A stretch of DNA of 64,000 nucleotides. It comes from Paraburkholderia sp. BL21I4N1. GTDB taxonomy: Bacteria; Pseudomonadota; Gammaproteobacteria; Burkholderiales; Burkholderiaceae. Both the position numbers and the translations under genes were made by a program. Below, piece by piece: positions 34,916-43,251 of the stretch (the first letter of the stretch is position 1; every line of letters begins with the position of its first letter). The notes beneath the pieces are model-generated. The model was not told where the DNA came from, did not search any database, and worked only from the letters and a program-made list of their open reading frames with translations. The stretch is taken from assembly GCF_002973525.1 (NCBI RefSeq), contig NZ_PVEN01000005.1:310001-374000 (forward strand), read 5' to 3'.

Positions 34916-35974
34916 CTACTGCGCCGGAAACACCCGCAACGCGCGCGGCACGGCGGTCACGCCGTCGCCGACGGCCAGTTGCAGATCGCGCCACGACTCG
35001 CGATCCAGCTCGGCCTCGAGCAGATTGCCCTCGCGGCCCGCGAGTTCGACCCGCACCGAGCCGCCGAGCGTCACGACGCGCCGCACGTCGACCACGATCC
35101 CTTCGCGATGACCGGATGCTTGCGGATACAACTGCAAGTCGTGCGGCCGCACGTAGGCAAACGCCGGGCCGCTGAAATCGGCCTTGATCGACACCGGCAA
35201 CGCGGCGCCGTCCACCACGAATCCGCTCGCATCGACGTTGCCGTGCAGGCGGTTGGCCGCGCCGAGAAACTCGTAGACGAACGAGGTTTGCGGATGGTCG
35301 TACACATCTTGCGGACTGCCCACCTGCTCCACGTGTCCACGATTGAGCACGACGATACGGTCCGCCACTTCGAGCGCTTCTTCCTGATCGTGCGTGACGA
35401 AGATCGTCGAGATATGCAGATCGTCGTGCAGGCGGCGCAGCCAGCTACGCAATTCCTTGCGCACCTTCGCATCGAGCGCGCCGAACGGTTCGTCGAGCAG
35501 CAGCACTTTCGGTTCGACCGCGAGCGCGCGCGCCAGCGCAATACGCTGCCGCTGACCGCCCGACAATTCCGACGGATAACGCTGCGCGAGCCAGTCGAGC
35601 TGTACGAGCTTCAGCAGTTCATGCACCTTCTCGCGGATCACCGCTTCCGAAGGCCGCTCCTTGCGCGGCTTCACACGCAGGCCGAACGCGACGTTCTCGA
35701 ACACCGTCATATGACGGAACAGCGCGTAATGCTGGAACACGAAGCCCACCTCACGTTCGCGCGCGCCGACCGTCGCGACGTCCTGACCTTGCAGCACGAC
35801 CTGACCGCCGTCCGCGTATTCGAGTCCGGCGATCACGCGCAACAGGGTGGTCTTGCCACAACCCGACGGCCCGAGCAGCGCAACCAGTTCACCCGGCGGA
35901 AAGTCGAGCGAGACGTTATCGAGCGCGACGAAATCGCCGAAGCGCTTCTGCAGGTTACGAACAGTGATACCCAT
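34916..35974 (-). CDS. cysA: Sulfate/thiosulfate ABC transporter ATP-binding protein CysA
   Basis: ATPase subunit of the sulfate importer. The ATG at 35974 gives 352 residues. Walker A is LLGPSGCGKTTLL, the signature is ELSGGQRQRIALARAL, Walker B is VLLLDEPFGALDAKVR and the switch His lies in IFVTHDQEEALEVADR. The C-terminal TOBE-type domain (from about 240) begins near the FLGAANRLHG stretch. Start and cysW stop overlap (TAATG), so it is coupled to the permease genes. Confidence 0.96.
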   Translation of the reverse strand: MGITVRNLQKRFGDFVALDNVSLDFPPGELVALLGPSGCGKTTLLRVIAGLEYADGGQVVLQGQDVATVGAREREVGFVFQHYALFRHMTVFENVAFGLRVKPRKERPSEAVIREKVHELLKLVQLDWLAQRYPSELSGGQRQRIALARALAVEPKVLLLDEPFGALDAKVRKELRSWLRRLHDDLHISTIFVTHDQEEALEVADRIVVLNRGHVEQVGSPQDVYDHPQTSFVYEFLGAANRLHGNVDASGFVVDGAALPVSIKADFSGPAFAYVRPHDLQLYPQASGHREGIVVDVRRVVTLGGSVRVELAGREGNLLEAELDRESWRDLQLAVGDGVTAVPRALRVFPAQ

Positions 35975-36996
35975 TACAGCTCTCCTTGCTTGAGCGGGTG
36001 TTGCGGCGAGACAGGCGATGCCTTGAACGAGGACGATGACGACGACGCGGCGGCCAGTGCGACGGGACCCGCATACGCGGGCACGTCGCGCGCGGCCGAC
36101 AGTTCCGCCGACATATGGCGCTCGGCGAGCAGCTTCAGCCCCAGCGTGACGAGTGCGAGCAAGGCCAGCACCGACGCCACCGCGAACGCCGCCGAGAAGT
36201 TGTATTCGTTGTAGAGAATTTCGACGTGCAACGGCATCGTGTCGGTCTGGCCGCGAATGTGGCCCGACACCACCGAGACCGCGCCGAACTCGCCCATCGC
36301 CCGCGCATTGCACAGAATCACGCCGTACAGCAGGCCCCATTTGACGTTCGGCAGCGTGACGCGGCGGAAGATCTGCCAGCCCGACGCGCCGAGCACGTGA
36401 GCGGCTTCTTCCTCGTCGTTGCCTTGCGCCTGCATCAGCGGAATCAGTTCGCGCGCGACGAACGGGAACGTGACGAAGATCGTCGCGAGCACGATGCCCG
36501 GCACCGCGAAGATGATCTGTACGTTGTGGTCGATCAGCCACGGGCCGAACCAGCCCTGCGCGCCGAACATCAGCACGTAGATCAGCCCCGAGATCACCGG
36601 CGAAACCGAGAACGGCAAGTCGATCAGCGTGGTCAGCAGCGCCTTGCCGCGGAACTCGAACTTGGCGATACACCACGAAGCCGCGAGGCCGAACGCGAGA
36701 TTCAGCGGCACGGCGATCGCGGCGGTAATCACAGTCAGCTTGATCGCCGACAGCGCGTCCGGATCGGCGAGCGATTCCAGATAGAAACCCAGGCCCTTGC
36801 TCAATGCCTGATAGAACACCGCGACCAGCGGCACGACCAGAAACAGTGTGAGAAACAGCAGCGCGATGGCGGTCAGGAGCCAGCGCACCCACGGTGCTTC
36901 GGTAACCGGATCGGGGCGGCGCGACACGTTCAGGGGCGCGCGCGGCGCCACGGCGCCGGCCGCGCTGTTCACTTCATTCACGGACGGGCGGCTCAT
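35974..36996 (-). CDS. cysW: Sulfate ABC transporter permease CysW
   Basis: One of two inner-membrane permeases for sulfate. The ATG at 36996 gives 340 residues; six hydrophobic segments begin at about residue 35. The EAA loop that contacts CysA is present as EEEAAHVLGASGWQIFRRVTLPNVKWG. The last 40 residues are an Ala/Ser-rich extension beyond the family core. Its start overlaps the cysT stop by 4 bp. Confidence 0.95.
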   Translation of the reverse strand: MSRPSVNEVNSAAGAVAPRAPLNVSRRPDPVTEAPWVRWLLTAIALLFLTLFLVVPLVAVFYQALSKGLGFYLESLADPDALSAIKLTVITAAIAVPLNLAFGLAASWCIAKFEFRGKALLTTLIDLPFSVSPVISGLIYVLMFGAQGWFGPWLIDHNVQIIFAVPGIVLATIFVTFPFVARELIPLMQAQGNDEEEAAHVLGASGWQIFRRVTLPNVKWGLLYGVILCNARAMGEFGAVSVVSGHIRGQTDTMPLHVEILYNEYNFSAAFAVASVLALLALVTLGLKLLAERHMSAELSAARDVPAYAGPVALAAASSSSSSFKASPVSPQHPLKQGEL

Positions 36997-37895
36997 TGCG
37001 CACCTCCGCCGATTGCCCCGACGCTGGCCACAGTGGGCACCGGCGCCGGACCCGCGCCACCGCGTCCCGTGCGACGTTGCAAATACCACTGCAAGGTATT
37101 GATGAGCAACAGCATCAGGAACGACACGACCAGCATCACCACCGCGATCGCGGTCGCGCCGGCGTAGTCATACTGTTCGAGCTTGGTGATGATCAGCAGC
37201 GAGGTGATTTCCGACTTCATCGGCACGTTGCCGGCAATGAAAATCACCGAGCCGTATTCGCCGAGCGCCCGTGCGAACGCCAGCGCGAAACCGGTCAGCA
37301 ACGCCGGGAACACGGCGGGCAGCACGACGCGGCGAAACGTCAGCCAGCGCGACGCGCCGAGGCACGCGGCGGCCTCTTCCTGCTCGCGTTCGAACTCCTC
37401 GAGCACCGGCTGCACCGTGCGCACCACGAACGGCAAACCGATGAAGGTCAGCGCGACCAGCACGCCGGCCGGCGTGAATGCGATCTTGAGGCCGAGCGGT
37501 TCGAGAAACTGGCCGATCCAGCCGTTGCCCGCATACACGGCGGCGAGCGAAATGCCGGCCACCGACGTCGGCAGCGCGAACGGCAGATCGACCACGGCGT
37601 CGACGATGCGTTTGAACGGGAACGTGTAACGCACCAGCACCCACGCGACCAGAAAACCGAACACCGCGTTGATCAGCGCGCCGCCGAGCGCGGAGAAGAA
37701 CGTCAGGCGATACGACGCGAGCACGCGCGGCGAACTCACCGCGCGCACGAACTGAGCCCAGTCCAGCGTCGCGGTCTTGAGAAACGTCGCCGTAAGCGGA
37801 ATCAGCACCACCAGGCTCAGATAAGCCACGGTGATGCCGAGGGTCAGGCCAAAACCGGGCAACGCGCTCGGTTTTCGGAAGGTCAACGTCGTCAT
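36993..37895 (-). CDS. cysT: Sulfate ABC transporter permease CysT (CysU)
   Basis: Partner permease of CysW. The ATG at 37895 gives 300 residues with six hydrophobic segments starting with FGLTLGITVAYLSLVVLIPL. The EAA loop is EEAAACLGASRWLTFRRVVLPAV, and ALARALGEYGSVIFIAGN is conserved in the family. It lies 174 bp after sbp, with a hairpin between them. Confidence 0.95.
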   Translation of the reverse strand: MTTLTFRKPSALPGFGLTLGITVAYLSLVVLIPLTATFLKTATLDWAQFVRAVSSPRVLASYRLTFFSALGGALINAVFGFLVAWVLVRYTFPFKRIVDAVVDLPFALPTSVAGISLAAVYAGNGWIGQFLEPLGLKIAFTPAGVLVALTFIGLPFVVRTVQPVLEEFEREQEEAAACLGASRWLTFRRVVLPAVFPALLTGFALAFARALGEYGSVIFIAGNVPMKSEITSLLIITKLEQYDYAGATAIAVVMLVVSFLMLLLINTLQWYLQRRTGRGGAGPAPVPTVASVGAIGGGAQ

Positions 37896-37968
37896 GCTGG
37901 TTACTCGTTCAGGTTGATGCCGGTGTTGCGAGGACCGATTTCCGGCCGCCGGGCCTTGGGCGGCCAAA

Positions 37969-37991
37969 AGCGCGCCCATGGGCGCGCTCGG
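37969..37991 (-). terminator. Hairpin between sbp and cysT, possible transcription attenuator
   Basis: A perfect 20-bp palindrome (AGCGCGCCCATGGGCGCGCT, 37969-37988) is followed on the minus strand by a short T run (TTT) directly after the last base pair. With so weak a T tract it should terminate only part of the transcripts, leaving more sbp than cysTWA message. Confidence 0.45.
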
Positions 37992-38022
37992 AGTAATGCG
38001 TTGCCGTTTGCCGGTCGATATC

Positions 38023-38046
38023 GTTGCGTCGTTGCGTCGTTGCGTC
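38023..38046. repeat. Three 8-bp tandem repeats
   Basis: GTTGCGTC occurs three times in a row about 25 bp beyond the sbp stop codon. No function is apparent. Confidence 0.8.
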
Positions 38047-38069
38047 GGGACTGACCGGACGAGCCGGCC

Positions 38070-39110
38070 TTATTGCGGCGAGTAGATCGAATCGAACACG
38101 CCGCCGTCGGCAAAGTGCGTCTTCTGCGCGTTGGTCCAGCCGCCGAACGAATCGTCCACCGTGTACAGCTTCAGCTTCGGAAACTTGGCGGTCAGTTCGG
38201 CCGGCACCTTGTTCGAACGCGGACGGTAGAAGTTGCGCGCGGCGATCTCCTGACCTTCCTCGCTATAGAGGAAGTTCAGATACGCCTCGGCCACCTTGCG
38301 CGTGCCGTGCCGGTCGACGACCTTGTCCACCACGGCGACCGGCGGCTCGGCCAGAATGCTGACCGACGGCACGACGATTTCAAACTTGTCCGGACCGAAT
38401 TCCTTCAGCGACAGGAACGCTTCGTTTTCCCACGCGATCAGCACGTCGCCGATACCGCGTTGCACGAAGCTCGTGGTCGCGCCGCGCGCGCCCGAATCCA
38501 GCACGCCGGCGTTCTTATAGAGCTTGCCGACGAACTCCTTGGCCTTCTGGTCGTTGCCGCCCGGCTGATGTTCGGCATACGCCCACGCCGCGAGGTAGTT
38601 CCAGCGCGCGCCGCCCGAGGTCTTCGGGTTCGGCGTCACGATCGACACACCCGGTTTGATCAGATCCTCCCAATCCTTGATGTGCTTCGGGTTGCCCTTG
38701 CGCACCAGAAACACGATCGTCGACGTGTAAGGCGACGCGTTGTCCGGCAAGCGTTTTTGCCAGCCCTTGTCGAGCAGGCCCTTGTTGGCCAGTGCGTCGA
38801 TGTCGTAGGCAAGTGCCAGCGTCACCACGTCCGCCTGCAGACCGTCCAGCACTGAGCGCGCTTGTGCGCCGGAGCCGCCGTGCGACTGCTTGAAGGTGAT
38901 CGTCTCGCCGGTCTTCGCCTTCCATTCCTTGCCGAACGCCTGGTTGATGTCCTGATACAACTCGCGCGTCGGGTCGTAGGACACATTCAGCAGCGTCGTG
39001 TCGGCGGCGTGCGCCTGCGCCATCACGCCGAGCGCCCCGGCCGCGCCCAATGCGAGCGCCGCGATGATTTTTCTGGTCTTGCCTGCCAGCCCCGTACCTT
39101 GGTGGTTCAT
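38070..39110 (-). CDS. sbp: Periplasmic sulfate-binding protein
   Basis: Solute-binding subunit of the sulfate ABC importer. The 346-residue precursor has a Sec signal peptide ending AQAHA before DTTLLNVSYDPTRELY, the classic mature N-terminus. Sulfate-contact regions are FKQSHGGSGAQARSVLDGL and NPKTSGGARWNYLAAW. It is first in sbp-cysT-cysW-cysA-cysB. The upstream region is AT-rich compared with surroundings, which fits a CysB-activated promoter, though no exact CysB site can be claimed. Confidence 0.96.
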   Translation of the reverse strand: MNHQGTGLAGKTRKIIAALALGAAGALGVMAQAHAADTTLLNVSYDPTRELYQDINQAFGKEWKAKTGETITFKQSHGGSGAQARSVLDGLQADVVTLALAYDIDALANKGLLDKGWQKRLPDNASPYTSTIVFLVRKGNPKHIKDWEDLIKPGVSIVTPNPKTSGGARWNYLAAWAYAEHQPGGNDQKAKEFVGKLYKNAGVLDSGARGATTSFVQRGIGDVLIAWENEAFLSLKEFGPDKFEIVVPSVSILAEPPVAVVDKVVDRHGTRKVAEAYLNFLYSEEGQEIAARNFYRPRSNKVPAELTAKFPKLKLYTVDDSFGGWTNAQKTHFADGGVFDSIYSPQ

Positions 39111-39381
39111 GTCAACTTTCTCCGCGTTGTGGTCCGCTAAACAGCGTGTGGTGTTGTTCTACGTCGCGGTCACGTGCACATGAGCGCCAACTCGGAGGCC
39201 AGTCTATCGAAGAGCTTTCATCATTAAAAATAATGTTTCTTCATTCTTTAATACTCAAAAGTGGTAATGACAGCTGGGCAAGGCGTTGCGGCACGAAAAC
39301 GGGTGTCGGAGCGTCCTTTTACGGCGTTGCAGCGGCAGCCGACGCGACGAACTTAAAGTAAAGCTTGAATTGCGCCGAATA

Positions 39382-39397
39382 CTGTATAAAAATACAG
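39382..39397 (+). promoter_or_regulatory. LexA (SOS) box 1 of lexA
   Basis: CTGTATAAAAATACAG fits the CTGT-N8-ACAG operator exactly. It lies 26 bp upstream of the lexA start codon and overlaps a TATAAA hexamer, so LexA binding would block its own promoter. Confidence 0.92.
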
Positions 39398-39401
39398 TCA
39401 C

Positions 39402-39417
39402 CTGTTCATACATACAG
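39402..39417 (+). promoter_or_regulatory. LexA (SOS) box 2 of lexA
   Basis: CTGTTCATACATACAG, a second exact CTGT-N8-ACAG operator, begins 20 bp after the first, two helical turns away on the same DNA face, and ends 5 bp before the start codon. Confidence 0.92.
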
Positions 39418-39422
39418 TGGCC

Positions 39423-40073
39423 ATGACCAAACTCACCGCACGACAGCAGCAGGTTTTCGATCTGATCCGCCGGGCTATTGAACGCACCGGTTTTCCGCCC
39501 ACCCGCGCGGAGATCGCCGCGGAACTCGGCTTCAGCTCCGCGAATTCGGCAGAAGAACATCTGCGCGCGCTTGCTCGCAAGGGTGTGATCGAACTCGCGG
39601 CCGGCGCGTCGCGCGGCATTCGCTTGTTGAGTGGGCCGGAAGACTCGCCCTACCAGTTCACGCTGCCGCACGCGAGCATCATGCAGCTGTCCTTGCCGCT
39701 GATCGGCCGGGTGGCCGCGGGCAGCCCGATCCTCGCGCAGGAACATATCGCGCAGCACTATGCATGCGACCCGGCGCTGTTCTCGAGCAAGCCCGACTAC
39801 CTGCTGAAGGTGCGCGGGTTGTCCATGCGCGACGCGGGTATTTTCGACGGCGATCTGCTCGCCGTGCAGAAAAAGAGCGAAGCGAAAGACGGTCAGATCA
39901 TCATCGCCCGGCTGGGCGACGACGTGACGGTCAAGCGCTTGAAGCGCCGGCCGAACGGCATCGAGCTGATTGCCGAGAATCCCGATTACGAAAACATCTT
40001 CGTTGAAACCGGCAGTGCGGAATTCGCGCTGGAAGGGATCGCCGTCGGGCTGATTCGTCCGGGCGAGTTTTAA
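39423..40073 (+). CDS. lexA: SOS-response repressor and autoprotease LexA
   Basis: Represses DNA-damage genes and cuts itself when RecA is activated. The 216-residue protein has the winged-helix DNA-binding domain (LTARQQQVFDLIRRAIERTG, then PTRAEIAAELGFSSANSAEEHL). The Ala-Gly cleavage site is in IGRVAAGSP (99-100), and the catalytic dyad is Ser134 (RGLSMRDAGI) and Lys171 (VTVKRL). The ATG at 39423 matches the conserved family start; an upstream in-frame GTG overlaps LexA box 2. Confidence 0.97.
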   Translation: MTKLTARQQQVFDLIRRAIERTGFPPTRAEIAAELGFSSANSAEEHLRALARKGVIELAAGASRGIRLLSGPEDSPYQFTLPHASIMQLSLPLIGRVAAGSPILAQEHIAQHYACDPALFSSKPDYLLKVRGLSMRDAGIFDGDLLAVQKKSEAKDGQIIIARLGDDVTVKRLKRRPNGIELIAENPDYENIFVETGSAEFALEGIAVGLIRPGEF

Positions 40074-40133
40074 GCCACTCCCCCGCATCAACGTCGTACT
40101 CACGCTGCATCTTTGCATCGCCTGGAGAGACTC

Positions 40134-40502
40134 ATGGAACGCCTTGCCCGCTTGCTGCCTTTTCGCCAGTTCGGTCGTCTGCGTCATCTGCGCAAGCTGG
40201 TGCCCTGCTCGTTGATCGAGGCATCCACGGCGAGCACGCCGTCGCTGTTCGATTCGCTCGACGAGGCGTCGAACTTGCCGGCGGCGCTTTCGTCTTCGCT
40301 TCCGTCTTCGTTGCCGGCGTTTGCGCGCGTGTCGTTGAACTCGGGCCTGAATACGGCGGAACCGGCGCGTCGTGCGCCGGTGCGCGTCTATCACGGGCCG
40401 TCGCGGCTCATCATGGTCGGCACGGTCGACGCCGTCTGCCGCATGATCGACCGTTGCATCGCCGAAGAAGCGAATGTGCACGGCGCCGTATTCGAAGGCT
40501 GA
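40134..40502 (+). CDS. Small hypothetical protein downstream of lexA
   Basis: A 122-residue protein I do not recognise. The N-terminus is basic (MERLARLLPFRQFGRLRHLRKL), the middle is Ser/Leu/Ala-rich low complexity (about 40-75), and the end is a compact segment (VRVYHGPSRLIMVGTVDAVCRMIDRC) that looks folded. The ATG at 40134 has a GGAG ribosome site about 8 bp upstream. It lies 60 bp after lexA with no terminator between them, so it may be transcribed from the SOS promoter. Confidence 0.65.
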   Translation: MERLARLLPFRQFGRLRHLRKLVPCSLIEASTASTPSLFDSLDEASNLPAALSSSLPSSLPAFARVSLNSGLNTAEPARRAPVRVYHGPSRLIMVGTVDAVCRMIDRCIAEEANVHGAVFEG

Positions 40503-40622
40503 ACGATTCGATTCCGAACCGGTTGTCCTGTTGCATCCTGTTGCATTGCCGGAATCAATCAGGGATCGTTTTGGCGTGGCCGCGGTCCACGTTAAATCAC
40601 ACCTGATAGAGAGTCTCACTCA

Positions 40623-41288
40623 ATGGCTGTTTCGACCCGCACAAAGCGCAGCGCTACCCGGCCGCTGATCGTTACGCTCGTTGTGATCGTGGTGATTGCC
40701 GCGCTAGGTTTCACGTACGCGTCGCCGTATCTCGCGCTGAACAACCTCAAACGCGCAGCGGATGCGCGCGACGCGCAAACCGTCAACCAGTACGTTGATT
40801 TTCCCGCGTTGCGCGAGAGCCTGAAACAGCAGGTGACTGGCTTACTGACGCGCCGGCTCGACGTGCAGAGCAACGGCAATCCGCTCGCTGCCATCGGCGC
40901 GATGATAGGCGTGGCGCTGATTGGTCCGCTCGTGGATGCTTATGCGACCCCGGACGGCGTGGCTGCATTGCTGAACGGCATGCCACCGCGTGGCAACCCT
41001 GGCGAGCGGCCGCCGGTGCCGCCGGCAGCGGATAATCCGTCAGCGTCTGAGGCACCTACACCAACGCCCGCGCCGCCTGCTGCGCCGACGCAGCCCGAGG
41101 CGGCCGGCAGCAACGCGAACCCCGCCGCCACGCCGCCGCAACCGCCGCAAACCACGGCGGGCTACCGTGGCCTCAACGAATTCGTCGTCACGTACCAGCA
41201 TGGCACGGGCGACGCGCGTTACTCGGCGATTTTCGCGCGCGAAGGTTTGTTCACGTGGAAGCTGGCCGCGGTCGATCTGAACCCGTGA
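40623..41288 (+). CDS. DUF2939-type membrane-anchored protein
   Basis: A 221-residue protein with one N-terminal transmembrane segment (PLIVTLVVIVVIAALGFTYA) and an extracytoplasmic domain resembling DUF2939: SPYLALNNLKRAADARDAQTVNQYVDFPALRESL. A Pro/Ala-rich linker (about 120-178) leads to a C-terminal strand-rich end (LNEFVVTYQHGTGDARYSAIFAREGLFTWKLAAVDL). Function unknown. It is 120 bp after the small gene behind lexA. Confidence 0.8.
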   Translation: MAVSTRTKRSATRPLIVTLVVIVVIAALGFTYASPYLALNNLKRAADARDAQTVNQYVDFPALRESLKQQVTGLLTRRLDVQSNGNPLAAIGAMIGVALIGPLVDAYATPDGVAALLNGMPPRGNPGERPPVPPAADNPSASEAPTPTPAPPAAPTQPEAAGSNANPAATPPQPPQTTAGYRGLNEFVVTYQHGTGDARYSAIFAREGLFTWKLAAVDLNP

Positions 41289-41422
41289 CGTCCACGTGAC
41301 GTTGCCTGATGCTCAATGGCGAGGGGCCGGCGCGGTTCGCCCCGCGCCGCTCAGACAGACCCTGATACGCGTTCGGGGCAAACCAGCAAGCGCACCTGGG
41401 CAACGCACCCCCGCTTAATCCA

Positions 41423-41887
41423 TCAAGCTGCCGCTTGCTGCTGTTCCTGCGCGGAAGAACACGCCACCAGAATGCTGCACGAAATGCGGTCGAGCAGCGG
41501 CGTATTGCCGGCGCCCATCCACCATCGCGACAAGCCGGTGCGGCAGCGGTGCCCAACCACGACGAGATCGACATGCAGCTCGTTGGCGAGATTGGCGATC
41601 TCGTCGATCGGATGGCCGAACGCAAAATGCCCTTGCGCACTGACACCGCGCTCGGTCAGCCAGTCCACGCCTTCCTGCAGAATGTCGCGGGCGGATTTTT
41701 CGAAGCTGCCGCACGCCACGTCGGTGAGGAGGCCCGCGCTTTGCGCAATGCTCGAACGCATATCCACCACGGATAACAAATGCGTTTCCGCTTTCAGATC
41801 CAACGCGAGATCGGCGCCGCAACGCAGCGCTTTACGACCTTCGCGCGAACCGTCGTAGCACAGCAGTATTTTTTGGTAGCTCGCCAT
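41423..41887 (-). CDS. Universal stress protein (UspA family)
   Basis: A 154-residue single-domain Usp with the family start YQKILLCYDGSREGRKALRCGADLA and a C-terminal VDLVVVGHRCRTGLSRWWMG stretch where ATP-binding Usp proteins have GxxGxxxxxxxxxGS; the motif here is imperfect. The tail is Gln/Ala-rich. The ATG at 41887 is preceded by an AGGGAGAAA ribosome site. It is monocistronic and divergent from the ABC exporter genes. Confidence 0.9.
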   Translation of the reverse strand: MASYQKILLCYDGSREGRKALRCGADLALDLKAETHLLSVVDMRSSIAQSAGLLTDVACGSFEKSARDILQEGVDWLTERGVSAQGHFAFGHPIDEIANLANELHVDLVVVGHRCRTGLSRWWMGAGNTPLLDRISCSILVACSSAQEQQQAAA

Positions 41888-42189
41888 GATTTTCTCCCTT
41901 CGCGCGGAAAGCGCGCTTTGAATCAATCATGGTGCGCCGCAATTCAGCTTGCAAGGGATGGAAAACGCTAACTGCGCCCTAAACCGGTGCGCACACCGAC
42001 GACACGGCAAGAGCGACACCCCGGCACGGCGCCGGGACATCATGCCGCAGTGCAAGAAAGCCCTTCTGGACACCCGGGTGCCAGGCAGCGGCGGCCGGGC
42101 GATGTCCTAGAATAGGCAGCCTTCACGGTCATTACGCGCATTACGGCCATCCGCATCAGTCGCCCCTTTCCCGGAGCCTCGTTCGATCC
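41888..42189. other. Divergent spacer between the Usp gene and the NodIJ-type exporter
   Basis: About 300 bp with no gene seen. It must contain the two divergent promoters; no strong hexamer pair stands out. A GC-rich inverted repeat (CCCGGCACGGCGCCGGG) lies near 42018-42034. Confidence 0.4.
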
Positions 42190-43104
42190 ATGTCTGAAGC
42201 CGCCATCGAATTCCATCAGGTCAAAAAGCGCTATGGCGACAAGACGGTCGTCGACGGGTTGTCGTTTCATGTCAACGCTGGCGAATGCTTCGGCCTGCTC
42301 GGCCCGAATGGCGCGGGCAAAACCACCACGTTGCGCATGCTGCTCGGCATTGCCGCACCAGACGCCGGCGCGATCCGTCTGTGCGGCGAGCCGATTCCCG
42401 GCCGTGCGCGTGTGGCGCGAGCCCGGGTCGGCGTGGTGCCGCAGTTCGACAATCTCGATCCCGATTTCACCGTGCGTGAAAACCTGCTGGTGTTCGGCCG
42501 CTACTTCGGTTTGAGCGCCGCGCAATGCCGCGCGATGGTGCCGTCGCTGCTCGAATTCGCGCGGCTCGAAAGCAAGGCCGACGCCCGCGTGAGCGAACTG
42601 TCGGGCGGCATGAAGCGGCGTCTCACGCTGGCGCGCGCGCTCGTCAACGATCCCGACGTGCTCATCATGGACGAACCCACCACCGGTCTCGATCCGCAGG
42701 CACGGCATCTGATCTGGGAGCGGCTGCGCTCGCTGCTCGCGCGCGGCAAGACCATTCTGCTGACCACGCACTTCATGGAAGAAGCCGAGCGGCTGTGTCA
42801 CCGGCTCTGCGTGATCGAAGAAGGCCGCAAGATCGCCGAAGGGGCGCCGAGCGAGTTGATCGCATCCGAAATCGGCTGCGACGTGATCGAGATTTTTGGC
42901 CCCGATCCGGTGGCCTTGCGCGATGAACTCGCGCCGCTGGTCGAGCGCTCGGAGATCAGCGGCGAGACGCTATTCTGCTACGTGAACGACGCGCAACCGG
43001 TGCACGCCCGGCTCAAGCAGCGCGCCGGCCTGCGTTATCTGCACCGGCCGGCGAATCTGGAAGATGTGTTTCTGCGGCTCACCGGCCGCGAGATGCAGGA
43101 CTGA
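42190..43104 (+). CDS. ABC transporter ATP-binding protein, NodI-type
   Basis: ATPase of an ABC-2 exporter. The 304-residue protein has Walker A LLGPNGAGKTTTLRML, signature ELSGGMKRRLTLARALV, Walker B VLIMDEPTTGLDPQ and switch LLTTHFMEEAERL. The C-terminal 75 residues match the NodI/DrrA-type extension. It pairs with the permease gene 147 bp downstream. In rhizobia NodIJ exports nodulation factor, but no nod genes are nearby, so the cargo is unknown. Confidence 0.92.
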   Translation: MSEAAIEFHQVKKRYGDKTVVDGLSFHVNAGECFGLLGPNGAGKTTTLRMLLGIAAPDAGAIRLCGEPIPGRARVARARVGVVPQFDNLDPDFTVRENLLVFGRYFGLSAAQCRAMVPSLLEFARLESKADARVSELSGGMKRRLTLARALVNDPDVLIMDEPTTGLDPQARHLIWERLRSLLARGKTILLTTHFMEEAERLCHRLCVIEEGRKIAEGAPSELIASEIGCDVIEIFGPDPVALRDELAPLVERSEISGETLFCYVNDAQPVHARLKQRAGLRYLHRPANLEDVFLRLTGREMQD

Positions 43105-43251
43105 TCGTTGCGAGTGGATGCATCGGGCAATCATGCGTATCGCAAGCACACGCTGCATCACCTGCATCACGCAGGCCACCAGCCGCCGCACCTGATCGCC
43201 ATAACAACGCCCCGGAGAAACTCCCTTCGGGCAAACCGCACGAGACACGCC

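Larger units (their letters stand above)
39111..39422. promoter_or_regulatory. Divergent control region between sbp and lexA
   Basis: This 312-bp spacer carries the promoters of the sulfate operon (left) and lexA (right). The middle (39220-39255) is strikingly AT-rich and holds a short palindrome, CATTAAAAATAATG (39222-39235), a plausible CysB-bound area. Two LexA boxes occupy the right end. Confidence 0.6.

Noticed and set aside
33470..36214. A 914-residue open frame on the plus strand across the asparaginase, cysB and cysA genes
   Set aside because: It is antisense to three clear genes, Arg/His/Gln-rich as expected for the complement of high-GC codons, and spans gene boundaries.
38023..38046. 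Direct repeats that could suggest a CRISPR-like array
   Set aside because: 8-bp units with no spacers; a simple tandem repeat. No CRISPR array or cas gene was found in the window.
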